Shown here: piece after piece, positions 38,591-51,500 of the stretch | Numbering within the stretch: the first letter of the stretch is position 1 | Layout of the letters: the number at the start of each line of letters is the position of its first letter | Assembly: GCA_018806985.1 (NCBI GenBank) | Contig: JADANN010000061.1 | Location: 1-64,000 of the forward strand | Source: Angiostrongylus vasorum | Lineage: Eukaryota > Nematoda > Chromadorea > Rhabditida > Metastrongylidae | Reading direction: 5' to 3' | Length of the DNA stretch: 64,000 nucleotides | Notes under the pieces: generated by a model | What the model saw: the letters and a program-made list of their open reading frames with translations, nothing else | What the model was told of the DNA's origin: nothing | Databases searched by the model: none | Made by a program: the position numbers and the translations under genes

Positions 38591-39239
38591 TCGCCTCCTA
38601 TTTTTAATATTTATCTCTCCATAAATAAACAACTATAATTTGAAACTTTATTCAAATTATATGGCGAGTATTTCCACTGTTGTTTTGGTTTAAAAAATAT
38701 TTATGAGGCTGAGACAAAATGAAGCGTTAGATACATATGAAGTTATTTCTATAGTCCAACGGGAATGTAATCAAATCTATTGGCTACGTCTTTATGTACC
38801 GCTATCAAATGGTCTCCTGAAAATAAACTTAGGGATGCTTCGTGCAATTTTTTGTCGCGGTTTAAAGTGATGAATGAATCTAACATTAATTAATGGGCAG
38901 CGCTATTTATGGCAACAGTGATGTAATGTCGATATAATTAAAAAAATATGATTTTTTTCACCTTCACCAACGATGGCAACAGACTCGTCAACCGTGTTCT
39001 TGGTTTCTTGTATAACGCGATTCCTGTTGAGATGGTCCTGGAAGTATTGATATCTTCACATTTGTTCTAACACTCAATGAAAGATCGCGGCAGTAGTTTT
39101 CAAGTGGATTATTCCACCGTATTCCTATTGATAGTTGTAAAACTACTGGTCGATCACCTGTATTACCCGTCGTTTAGTTGATCGCCGAGTGACTCCGACA
39201 AGTGTCAGTAAGTTTTCCGTTTGTTCCTGTCGCGGGCGA
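38591..39239. other. No recognised feature
   Basis: AT-rich sequence, no supported exon. Confidence 0.5.
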
Positions 39240-39480
39240 GAGTAGCCCAGTGAGTTTTAAACACTCTAGGGTCGAACCATCACATCTGCCTTCTAGGGTT
39301 TCTATGAAAGAGTTTAAATATGGGATCGGCGCTCTTCCTCCTGTGCCTTGACATCCCGAGGAATCTAGTCACTAACCACTCTTCTCCATTCTCTTGTTGT
39401 GCGGACGAAATTCTAATAAGGCATAGGAAATACGAATTCATGTGTCGCAGTATGAAACGTCGCATTGCCAATGAATTCTA
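39240..39480 (-). pseudogene. RTE 3'-end fragment
   Basis: Minus strand gives REWRRVVSD.IPRDV-like sequence (GTGACTAGATTCCTCGGGAT) matching the C-terminal block of the RTE copies at 28.6 and 56.6 kb. Confidence 0.6.
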
Positions 39481-39603
39481 AGTAAAAATTTCGCCTATGT
39501 TTGAAACGATAACCACATATGGGGGTATAATATGCTAGAAATTTCGCATCTATCACCAGGTCACCAGCATTTCAGCGGCAGTTTAAAATCTGTAATGTTT
39601 AAA

Positions 39604-39975
39604 CTCTTGCCTACCACCCATTCCTTTTTCATAGCAGTGTACAATGTGAGGTACAACCACAAGAATGAGAGATGCGAGTGAAACTGGGAAATCCGGTGAG
39701 ATTCGAACCCGCCACAACCCTTTCCAGGGGCTCATGTGCTATCCACTTTACCAATCGGGGCCCATTATTTCCCTTTCCGCCAGTTTTTTACTGTAGTGAT
39801 GCTATCAACAATTCACCCATCAGCATTAAGGAGGGTGAATTTATGAGGGGAAGGGCAAAGCAACTGCCCTCAGTTGGCGCAGTGAATAGCACGTGAGCCA
39901 CTAGAAAGCTTTATCGCTGATTCCAAGCCCACCTGAGGTTCTGGATTTTGCTCACTTCTCAGCGTTCTTATGGTA
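39604..39975. repeat. SINE-E inverted double-headed copy
   Basis: Left: reversed tail and head, with GGTGAGATTCGAACCCGCC as a very tRNA-like box B and GTGCTATCCACTTTACCAAT as box A. Right: direct head CCCTCAGTTGGCGCAGTGAA. The tails point outward. Confidence 0.75.
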
Positions 39976-41558
39976 GTAGTTCAAAAAATTATTCTTTGCT
40001 CGTCATGTCCAAGTTAAGTGTTTCTCTTTCAAATCACGTTACCTTCAAATAAAACAAAATGCTATTCTAAGGCGTAAATTTAGCAGGGTGGCTGTCAAAA
40101 AAATGTTTTCTCTGGAAGTTCCAAATGCTGATAACACTGTTTTCTTTCTTCAACAACGTCCGCCCTTTATATCATTTCCCATATTAAATGGACTCCCAAA
40201 ATACGTTTTGACCGTTAAAATCATTCCTGTTTGTTTAGCATGCTAATATGAGTTTTCCATAAACTGGGTTCTCTTGCATCTTATGAGCACTTCTCCAGTT
40301 TTTCGGTGGAAAACCTGGTTTTATGCAGTTACGATATTATTCAGCTCTCATGTAGACCAAACACACTTCGTTGTCGAAAAGCGATAGAACGACAGTTTTT
40401 CTGATGCTTTCGGGTGCTTCATGGAAATCAGCAAAGGTTAAAACTGGAGCCAGATGATATTACCGACAGACTACTAGGGTAGTGTAGAATTTATGTCAGA
40501 ATCCTCTTTGTTTAAGTGCTTCAACTTCCTAACATTTTGTTACGCGTGACGTGGATCTTTGTGAAAAGCTTGCAATACGTAGCTTTTCATCTATGTACGA
40601 GTTTTTTCCAAAAACATAGGATTATTTTTTGGGGATATTATGTGGACTGCAAGAACGACGTCCGTATAAAACTTCTTCCTCGAATGAATACAGCTGTGAT
40701 GTTATATGGAGCTGGTGCTCTTGTTTAATTCATGCTTTCAATCCGAACTCGTTCCTTAGTGAGAAGAACCCCTGCTTTTCTCCGTGGGTGATTACAAAAG
40801 TGATACCGAGATTATGTAACGAATTTAAACGAAATGAATTCTGATCGAATTGGAACCCGTGTTTAACGTTATTACGTGATTTCGGTGTGTGACAATTATT
40901 CTTCTTCTTCTTCAAAGACGAATTTCCATAGAATAAACGCATTCTGGACGGAAACCGAACATGACTCCTATATTAATGTCCATTTCATGTTGAGAAATTT
41001 CCTATTCTATGTTCACGTTCACTACCGTTTCCCTTATCTGGTGTTGAAATCACCGGTAACAAATTTAGAGAGAACTTTTCATGGGGTCCCACTTTGTTCT
41101 CCAGACCCAGCTAGATGAATGTTAATGTGTTTAAAATGTGGAGCAAAAAACGGCCTGTGTGGACGTCTTGCTTTGATCTGTATCATGGATGTGCTGTGCA
41201 AATCAAGACTTGATCACTTCATCACTTCCAACCGGGTTGCCTAACGGTCAAACGCTGCAGACAGAAGCGTGGAGTGTGCAGAGTACTAACTATGGCTTAT
41301 TACCTAACAATTTCTTTATCTTGAAGTCCCTAGGAAGTCTAGCCGGGACTTTTCTAGATCGTTGGCGTTTGTTAATCGAACAAAAGTTTTTTTTTGGAAA
41401 TGGCTATTTCTTAGATGAGCCGATCAGCTGAATGGTTGAGAACAATTATTGTGTCAAATTTTATTATGGAATTGGAACAGAAAGTTGCCCCGCCGTCCGA
41501 GAACAGTGTGAGTAGCCGAATCTTTATAGGAATAAGAAAACTTTCAGCCATCGGCGTC
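39976..41558. other. No recognised gene (downstream of the minus-strand locus)
   Basis: Contains the presumed 3' flank of the minus-strand gene that ends at 41559. No AATAAA on that strand close to the stop that I would call. A plus frame at 41415-41645 with a GTGAGT donor overlaps the antisense exon and was set aside. Confidence 0.4.
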
Positions 41559-44039
41559 TTAAAACCGATCACTTGTCCAACAAAAATTGAAGGGTTCAAA
41601 ATTTTTGGTATAAGACATTTTCACTGTTTTCAGCGACTTAGGTAAGTTCTGAACATGCCGACGACTCAAAGTGAGCGCCACGTAACCCTACAATTCAAGG
41701 TCGGCAACAATTGAACAGAATAGGACGAACGTCGTTATCTTCTAAGGGTTTTACTATCCACCAATACTTTTCTGCCTTTCTAAATTCCTCAGCTGTTATA
41801 AATTAGAAAATACTCCGATAGGGGCCCGTAGAATGGTTAGTGATGTAGCTAAAGTATTCAAACTAACTGGTCGTATTTTTCGTCATTCTCTCAGAACAGC
41901 TTACCAAAAACGGCGCGCCTTCTTTAAAAGCCGTATTATGGTCTATTCCTTTAGGATATACGATCGGATAAACGACGGCATTGTCAATGGACACATTGGC
42001 AATTTTGTTCAGGATCATCACGGAAATGGTTCGTGGTCCAGATTTAGACATTTCCATAACTCCACCAGGAGCAGCGTAAGCTAGAGTGATCTGTAATGTT
42101 AAGACGTTTTATGAATGAAACTAACAGGACATTCCTATCTTATTTAAAAAAAAAAAACCGGTGACATCGCTAGAGACTGTGGGTGTCGAATGAATAGTTG
42201 AATAATTGGGTTTTGTCTTAGCTCTCATTCGAAAACTATGCGTCGATAAATTTTAAACAAATTAGAAGTATTGTGTATAAAACTTGTTTGTACCAATGTT
42301 GCGATAAAGCAAAGACTGCGTCGATATATAAACTGTTCAACCACCCTGTCCCATTCGTACTCTCCAGTGATGAGATCTTAGTTATCTACAGGCTACATAC
42401 TTTTGTTTTAAAAGAATAAAGGATAAAGAGTTTAGCATTGATCAATCCATCAGGGGTATGCTTACACATATCTAGTGTTTGTGGTGGGAATCGAACACGC
42501 TATTACCCTTTCTTGGGCCTAACGCGTCCACCACCACATCATGCAGCTTCGTTTCGCCTTCCTCTCAGCTAGTTTTCTGTTTGTCAGTATCATCAGATCA
42601 ACTGGCTTTAATGGCGATTTGTGCTCTCGAGATCAATCCCGTTGACAGGTGGTTGCTAATGCCATTGGTAGATAGAAAACTGGCTAAGAGAAAGGCGAAA
42701 CGAAAGATCCGCATGGTGTGGTGTTGAACGCGTTAGCCCCGGAAAGGGTAATAACACGTTCGTTCCCCACCGCAGACACCTGCGGTCCGGAGTTTTGCAA
42801 ATATCACAGCATCATTGTGGTTGTGTCTCACATAATACCCCTGCCTTGAAAAAATTGTACAAGGCAGTAATTAAAAGTTAACATTGCATATCTAGTCTCT
42901 ACAATAACTCGCGGTGGCCTACCGATGTATCGAGCCGGTGCTACTATCTTCACAGACCGACCCCATTGATGTATATATATTTATTTATTATTTACATGAC
43001 CATGCTTTAGTCATAGTGCAAAAACTCTAAGCTTCATTCATCGCATGTATAGTCTTGCATCCATAATCGACGAAGGTCTCAGGATGTGCACGTGGTTTCG
43101 GGTGTCACTTAATGACTTTTTATTCCTCATTACCATCATTGAATTTGGGCAGGATTGATTGTCCCTGGAATCCTGGGATAGAGTTCTCATACTTTCACCA
43201 CAGGCAGTCGCGTGTCTTTGCATATCAGGTGGGTGGTGGGCCATCGAAAGAAATCCGGTACTAATTCGACACTAAGTACAGTTAATTTGCAGAATGAGCA
43301 AAGGAATTTGACATGACCTCATCAAGTTTAAACATGATGGTTGGTAGAAGTCGATGAAATCCACTGTCTGATGCGTAAATAGATTTCCGTTTTATTTGAG
43401 CTAGATTATTGAGATAGAAATTGTCACCGGCGGAAATTCGCGAACCGAATCTGAAACAGCGGTTTTTTTAATGTCTTTGCTTTTATTACCGGGAAAATCT
43501 ACACTTTTTGACTTCTTTCGTGTCCAATTCTCTAATGACCTCCTTCTACTGTATTTCATAAATACTCAACCTTCCAACGGTTTACCGCCCCATTGTGGCT
43601 GGGGAGGTGTTGCTAAGTATTGGGCTGCGATCTACAGCGGGAGGATTCATCCCCACGGCACAGTCCGACGTTTTCATCAGGAAGTCCAGCTAAGAGTAAA
43701 CTAATACCAGGATCCTCCACCGTCCTGCTATCGAAATAGTAGCATGGTGGCAAATCTCCTTCTGATCCACAAAGCCCGTCAACTGCCTGTGGTGGTGAAG
43801 ACCTGAGCAGACTTTGGCCAGGCTGACATCGGGAGTCCAGGGAACAACAATGGCTTGGCCAGCAAAACTCCGAAGTTATACTGGGGGCTCGCACAACCAG
43901 AGAAGGCGGGCCATCCAAAAAAGTATCTCAAAAGGCTTACGTTTGTCCAAGGGTACCAACATAAGCAATTGCACTTTGAGTTCTCCTATCCGCTATCACA
44001 AACATATTCTGCAGCCCACTTCTGAAATGATACGTATTC

Positions 44040-44107
<68 letters not shown>

Positions 44108-44113
44108 CATATA

Positions 44114-44166
<53 letters not shown>

Positions 44167-45121
44167 TTCGGTCCAGCACCTTTTAAAGTTTCAAGCACAA
44201 TGAAAAGTTCTCTATTCGTTATTCATAACTCACATTCGACAGTTCAACATTCGGTGTTAAATCCCCAAGGTCGAGAAGTTCCTTAGCATGTTCAACGTCT
44301 CCTTGCTTTCTCTTTTTTTTCTCTCGTCCACCTGAAAATAAATTATTGAATAATGCCGCGTAATGTTTTATGTTTTATATAAGTCAACCGATCGAGGGAT
44401 AAATCTTGCTAAAGCAAGAAGGTCTGTGGTAGGAATTGTCGCTGTCTTGGAACTCGATAAGTCGCCCCGCAATGCTATCATATAGATATGTACATTATAT
44501 ATAAAAAATAAAAGGTAAAGCTGACGGCGTTGATCTATCATTTAGAAATGCCTTATGCATTCGACTTCATTAAGCATCGTTAGGATGTGACCGAATGCAT
44601 ATCTGACCTTCAAAATGACACGGGGTGGCCTACCGATGTGTCGACCTAGTGGAACAATCCTTCCAAACAAGTCTGGTACTAGATTGGCGACCCCAGAGGT
44701 ATGGAAAGCTTGGTGGATCAAGGGCGCAGGGATCGATCGCATGTGTATTGCAGGGCGCTCCAACCATTGCGCCACCCACGCCCTTGCCTTGTATATACAT
44801 ATATATATGCACAGGCAAGGCACTAGTTTGACCTCGCCCCCAGTTTACCAAGCCTCCCATCCTGCCGGGTTTGGAAAGTTGCTGCCAGAGTTGTCTACGG
44901 TCAAACGGCTGCTTCAAATCCATAAAAGATGGGGCCTACGTGTTATAAAGATTTAGGGCTTACTCTACCGCTCTCCCAGAATTCCACTTGAATGGCCAAA
45001 ATCCTCAGGCATCACTAGAACCAACGCGGGAAAAATCTGATGGCTTCGTGGATGATGGATGAGAGGAAACGAGTTGAATCGAAAAGTGTTAAGATCAGTG
45101 CAATATATTTCATGTCGGGTC

Positions 45122-45214
<93 letters not shown>

Positions 45215-45500
45215 GGGGCGCGTGTGGCGCAGTGGTTAGAGGTGCCGCTGCGACACACACGTGGATTCGATCCCGTGCCTGTGTCCCATCAAGCCTTCCA
45301 TCCCTCCGGAGACGGCAAATTGGTACCAGACTTATCTGGAAGGATAGCAGCATTGGCTCGATACATTGGTAGGCCATTGCGAGTCTTTGTAAAGGCCAGA
45401 CATGCATTCAGTCAACTCCAACGAGACTTAGTGAAGTCGAATGCATGGCGCATGCCTAAAGGATTGATCAACGCCGAGAGCTTCATTCTTTTATTTTTTA

Positions 45501-45539
<39 letters not shown>

Positions 45540-48500
45540 TGACTACTTTGTCATCTGCAAGTTCATCAATAGCAGTCTCCAAAGTTGAAAATGATCCCAA
45601 GATTACTATCCGAAAGTGCTGCTAAGCGTAAACCACTGCTGAGAACAACATCGTCCTGATTTTAACCCTCCGCAAGGTGGCGAATCTTGTTCCGATGCAA
45701 ATAGACCTACAGAAATCTGTGGTGAAACGATTTTTAAGCGCTCAAGCTAGCTTACCTCGTGACTTCGGTGAGAACGGAAACTTGCTTATCCAGAAATATA
45801 CATATATATATATATATATATTTGTATATATATGCATCCATTTATCCAGAGTTATCACAAGACTGCTCATAACTTACTGTAATGTTGTTTCGTAGAGGTA
45901 TTTTAATGCGTAAAAGTTGTGTACGATATTTCTTGAAATATCTCCTTGTGTGGTAGGAACTGAAAGTGCTTTGGATTTAAAAAGTCCGGAACTATTTAAT
46001 ATGGTGAACTAGTAGCCACGAACATAGACTCCGCTGAATAGGAAAAAAAGATAATTGGAGAAGAAAAAAAAGCGCAAAAAAGCAGCATCTAGGGAACACC
46101 GTTAAGGATGATAAACGACAATAAGTAATAAATTGAAGATCATTAGAGTCTCTTCCAGGTGACCACAATGTAGCTGAGATATTTGCAAGACTCCGGACCG
46201 TTGGTGTCTGCAGTGGAGACCGAACGCGCTATTACCCTTTCCAATGGCTAACGCGTTCACCACCACACCATGCAGGCTCTTCGTTTCACCTGCTTCTCAG
46301 CTAGTTCTATCGATCGACCCTTCGTTTCCCCTGTCTCTCAGCTAGCTCAATCGATCGAAGGACCCGCGCGGAGTGGTGATGAACGCGTTAGTCCTTGGAA
46401 AGGGTAATAGCGCGTTCGGTCCCCACTGCAGACACGAGCGGTCCGGAGTTTTGCAAATATCTCAGCTACTTTATGGTTACATTTCATATAATACCCTGCC
46501 GTTAAAGATTACTAGGCAGTAAGTAAAAATTGACGATATCTCTTTCAGTAGTTCCAGCATTTTATTACGTCTCTGAGCACTTTTAGTATCGTCATGGATG
46601 TCTTACTTCGTATGTCCTCAATGTGCGATATTAACTCTCCAAATGGTTCCGGCATGCAGACACGGTGACCATTGAGATGGCCGGTTTTGATTTCTGTCCA
46701 ACCGACATCCAGTGCCTTTTTTCCAGTTATCTACGGTGTGGTTCCTTATCACTAAATGCATTGACTTTAGTTTTTCTCAAAACGTGTTCAACACAACACG
46801 CATCGGTTCGCAGCGAAAAATACGCTACAGGCGTTCTTTCGATGTGCAGGGGTAAATTTCCGAACCCCATACGACTGCTGTCATTAGTTTCAGAACATAT
46901 TTCGCCACGATGACTTTTACATCTCTTAAAACTGACTACCACTTTGACTGTTCCGCTGTAGAGCGATGACTATAAAATTCTTATCGGCAATAATTCGGCC
47001 ATTTTCCAAAACACTAGCAATAATTTTTTGTTAAAAAATCCGAAAACAACTGATGAGATGACAGAAAACAAGAAGGGAAACTAAGACGACTAGAAGCCTC
47101 ACATTCCTTGAAGCGTTTTTACATCACAACCGCTCAGCATTAGATCTGATACGTGGTCGAGTATCTGAAAATTTGTTGGTGCTCAACTAAAATTCCACTT
47201 TTTATTTTTATTTAGTACTGTCATAGCTACGGTGAAAATTAAGATACAGTGATATGGCATATTTATTTTCACGTCAAGAAAAGAATTACTCCTTGGAGTA
47301 GGAGGTAATGTGCTTATGGGAAGTCGGTATTCAGCTGGTTCAGGTCTCCACAGTAACCCTTAAAGGAGTTTAGAGTGCACTGGCCTAGTGTCCACATCAA
47401 TATTATAAGTCTTGAAATCTGTGTTAGAAGCTTCCAATATTTTTCTTTCCCTTAGGTCCAATATTCTTGCTTTGTCGTTTCACGATAATCTTCCATTACA
47501 ACCACAATGATGTTAGGATATTTGCAAAACCCGGACCAGCACAGAATTGAACTCGCAATTACCCTTTGTGGGGCTCACGTGTTACAGACTGCACCAGCGA
47601 TTCACCCTCTACCCTTCCCAGTTCTCTACTAAGTGGAAATTATTTAACGTTTAGTAACACTAATGATCCTGACCTTATTCCATCGGGTTGGATCGCCTGG
47701 ATTTGAGCGTGCAACATTTTCGACAAAACCCAACCATTTAGATTCAAGATTGAATTCCTCTCCTTCTTGAGATGTACGAAACTGTTCACCTCGTACATAC
47801 AACCAATCGCTAAATTACTGAGTATGGTTAGAGAAGAAGCGTTCCTGCCACTCAGTCGAAAACAGGAAGGTTTGATAGCAACCGCATTGAAAATGTAAAA
47901 GAAACAAAGAGAACAAAGGGATCAGATGGGAACAAGGTTCGTTAAATCTCGCTTTCTCATTTCATCGTTTCATGACTTTATAAAGCCATTAGGATGAGGA
48001 AAACTCTGCATACAACATTACGATTGCGCCGTAAATACAATCGATAACGATCATCATAGCTTCAACGAAGCTGAGATATTTGCAAAACTCTGGACCGCAG
48101 GTGCCTATGGTGGGGAACGAACGCGCTATTGTCCTTTCCGGGGAGTAACGCGTTCACCACCACACCATGCGGGTCCTTCGTTTCGCCTGTCTCTCAGCTA
48201 GTTCTATCGATCTTTGCCATCAGCAATCATCCCGTCAACGGGATTGATCTGGGAGCCCAAATCGGCATTGAACCCAGTTAAGCTGAGGCTATAGTTATAA
48301 TCACAATTTTAGACTTTTTGCCTACTGCCTACTCTTTTTTGATGGCAGGGTATATTGCGAAATATAACTTCAACGAAGCTGAGATATTTGCAAAACTCTG
48401 GACCAGAAACCAGAGTTTTGCAAATATCTCAGCTTCGTTGAAGTTATATTTCGCAATATACCCTGCCATCAAAAAGAGTAGGCAGTAGGCAAAAAGTCTA

Positions 48501-51500
48501 AAATTGTGATTATAACTATAGCCTCAGCTTAACTGGGTTCAATGCCGATTTGGGCTCCCCAGATCAATCCCGTTGACGGGATGATTGCTGATGGCAAAAG
48601 ATCGATAGAACTAGCTGAGAGACAGGCGAAACGAAGGACCCTGCATGGTGTGGTGGTGAACGCGTTACTCCCCGGAAAGGACAATAGCGCGTTCGTTCCC
48701 CACTCATAGGCACCTGCGGTCCAGAGTTTTGCAAATATCTCAGCTTCGTTGAAGTTATATTTCGCAATATACCCTGCCATCAAAAAGAGTAGGCAGTAGG
48801 CAAAAAGTCTAAAATTGTGATTATAACTATAGCCTCAGCTTAACTGGGTTCAATGCCGATTTGGGCTCCCCAGATCAATCCCGTTGACGGGATGATTGCT
48901 GATGGCAAAAGATCGATAGAACTAGCTGAGAGACAGGCGAAACGAAGGACCCGCATGGTGTGGTGGTGAACGCGTTACTCCCCGGAAAGGACAATAGCGC
49001 GTTCGTTCCCCACCATAGGCACCTGCGGTCCAGAGTTTTGCAAATATCTCAGCTTCGTTGAAGTTATATTTCGCAATATACCCTGCCATCAAAAAAGAGT
49101 AGGCAGTAGGCAAAAAAGTCTAAAATTGATCATCATAGCGTGATAAATATACCAATATAATTCGAATGAAGAATAACATAGCAAGCTACTGTTCATTATT
49201 ATATAGTTCGCTTCATCTATTTGTGTAAATGGTAGCGATGCCATCTCATATACGCAAGGCCATGGCTCCACTTCACGCAGAGTCATCCAAGCCCCCTAAT
49301 CTACCCGGGGTCGGTAAACTTGTAGCAGACTTGTTTCCGATCAGCTCACTGCCTTTACTCTACAAAAAGATGGCGTTTGCCGTTGATGGAGATCTGAGAA
49401 TACCCCAGCGCAGATAGCACAGGATTGCTAGAACAATTGCCCTAGATCACTAATCATAATCAACGACATATATAAAGAAGACCAAAAACTCTCTAGCGGC
49501 AGCGGAAGCCATGGAGGAATGAATCGGATATAATTAAGGCTGCAATCCGCGTAATGTGTGATTTTTGGGTCATGTAGAAAAAAAATCATAGAAATAGTTT
49601 TAAAGCGATGATTTCGCACTAAAATAAATGCATGGCAGCAGGTAAAGGTTATCTGGAATAAATACTTGTGCTTTATTTGAATCGCAGTGTCCCAAGTGAA
49701 CAAAACTCTCCAGAGTTGGCACATTTGTCCCAGACTTGTTTACAGTGGTAGAAGCTCTGACTTGATAGGCCTCGAAAGTCACTATGTAGTCCAAAAATGC
49801 ATCAAACCATTCCAACCATCTACACGACACTAGGAATGGAGTTTAATGCATGGAATGTCCTCAAGATACTAATCAACGCCGAGACTTTCATCAGTTGTAT
49901 TTGAACTGCATGAATTGAATACTTTCTCAGAAAAAAAAACTCACAAGTAACCGTGCATTAAAAGTTCTAGTGCCATGGTTCTAGCCGTTTTATGCAATGG
50001 AATTGACATCCGTGCTGGTGTTAACGATTCTTGCTAGAATAAACAATAGAGCCATGCAAGAAATAATGTTGGAGAGATATCTATAAGTTGTAATAACTCG
50101 TAAAAAAAAGCATGAATAGAGCTTCACCCGTAACAGTTCAAATAGTGGGCTAATTTCCTTTTTCGGGAACTTCTTTGAGCAGTTGAATCATCGTCACCAC
50201 TTCACTCGGTAATTGCATTACATGATGCAGTCCTCCACCTATTATAAGAGCGAATGGAAGCTCATCGAAGAGAGATAGATCGAGAAAAATCGATTGACTG
50301 AGAACCTTAGAAGGCTTGGAAATTATGGGAAACTGCCATCCAAATTATCAAAGGAGAATAAACAGAACGATGATGAAATGTTTACAATTACTCGAGATTC
50401 AAATCGTGCTCTTTTCCACTTGACGCTGCGAAACTTCGAATAACTAAATTCTCAATGTATATGAGCTGTTTCCTCACTGTGGAGAAGATATCTGCTCTTT
50501 ATAACTAGAAAAAAATTAGGTGATGTGCAGGTTTTAAGGAAAAACTCTATGGATAAGAAATCATATCATATTTGTTTTTGCTTCAGGGAGCGGACATCCC
50601 CAGCTTTCCCGTTTAATAGGCGGACTACGTAAGCTACCTAAGATCTGGCTTGACTCCGCTCCAGACCCACCAAGTCTCTCATCCCTCCGCGGTCTGGAAG
50701 TCGATGCCAGGCTTGTCTAGGATGATCTGAGTTCTTTTAACTCACATAAGAATGCCACAGCAGGATCGACTCGACCAGCGTTCAGTGTTATTTGTGACGA
50801 GCACGGTAAATTTCTCATTTGACAAAGGAACCCATTTGCAAACATTTTCGGACACCTTCATGGATGATGGATGCAAGGAACCGAATAAAATATAAAGTGT
50901 GCTGGGATCCAAACGGTGAGAAATACGTGATATTGGGTCATGTGAAAATTTCTATTCGTTTTTTGTTTACGTCGATGTTTTGGGATAGAAATAAGTTTAA
51001 GGGGTTGTGACTAGGATGCCTTAAGTCGTTCTTAACATATTTCTCCCAAGTTAGTTTCATTTTCCGAGTTGATAGAAGTAGCTTTGGTCTTAAAGTTTTT
51101 TAAGAACCTTTCATGATTGAACTTGAAAATTTTTACTTTGTGTTCTTTGAGAACGCCGCAAATGAGCATGTTGTGAACAGCAAGGAAGTAAGTCTAAGTA
51201 GTGGAATACAAAAAAAGGAACAAAAGCAGATTCAAGAGACATCGTTGTTCGCAATGTCCAACATGAAGGTGGTTACCAATTTGTAAACAGTTAATGTAGA
51301 ATCACTCAAAACTGACCGAAATGCAAATCGACGCATTCATCAGATTCTATTTCTTCCCTTAACTTGTCAGCTTGGTTTGATGGAAAAAAACTCTGATCGC
51401 TGAATGATTCGAAACCATCCAGCACGTCGCACTTATTTTCAGTGGCGCTGGAATGAAAAGCTGGCTAAGAAATGACCTTTATAAACGTATTTCTTTTACC

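Noticed and set aside
39690..39765. A minus-strand tRNA gene (GGTTCGAATC box B)
   Set aside because: Very tRNA-like, but it is the head of a SINE-E whose inverted partner lies 100 bp away; the arms do not form a complete cloverleaf by eye.
41415..41645. Plus-strand exon starting MSRSAEWLRTIIV with a GTGAGT donor
   Set aside because: It overlaps the antisense terminal exon 41664-41559, which continues a long phase-consistent chain; no partner exons on the plus strand.
45216..45290. A tRNA gene
   Set aside because: Good box A and box B, but it is the head of a 270-bp retroposed SINE-B and no intact acceptor stem was seen.
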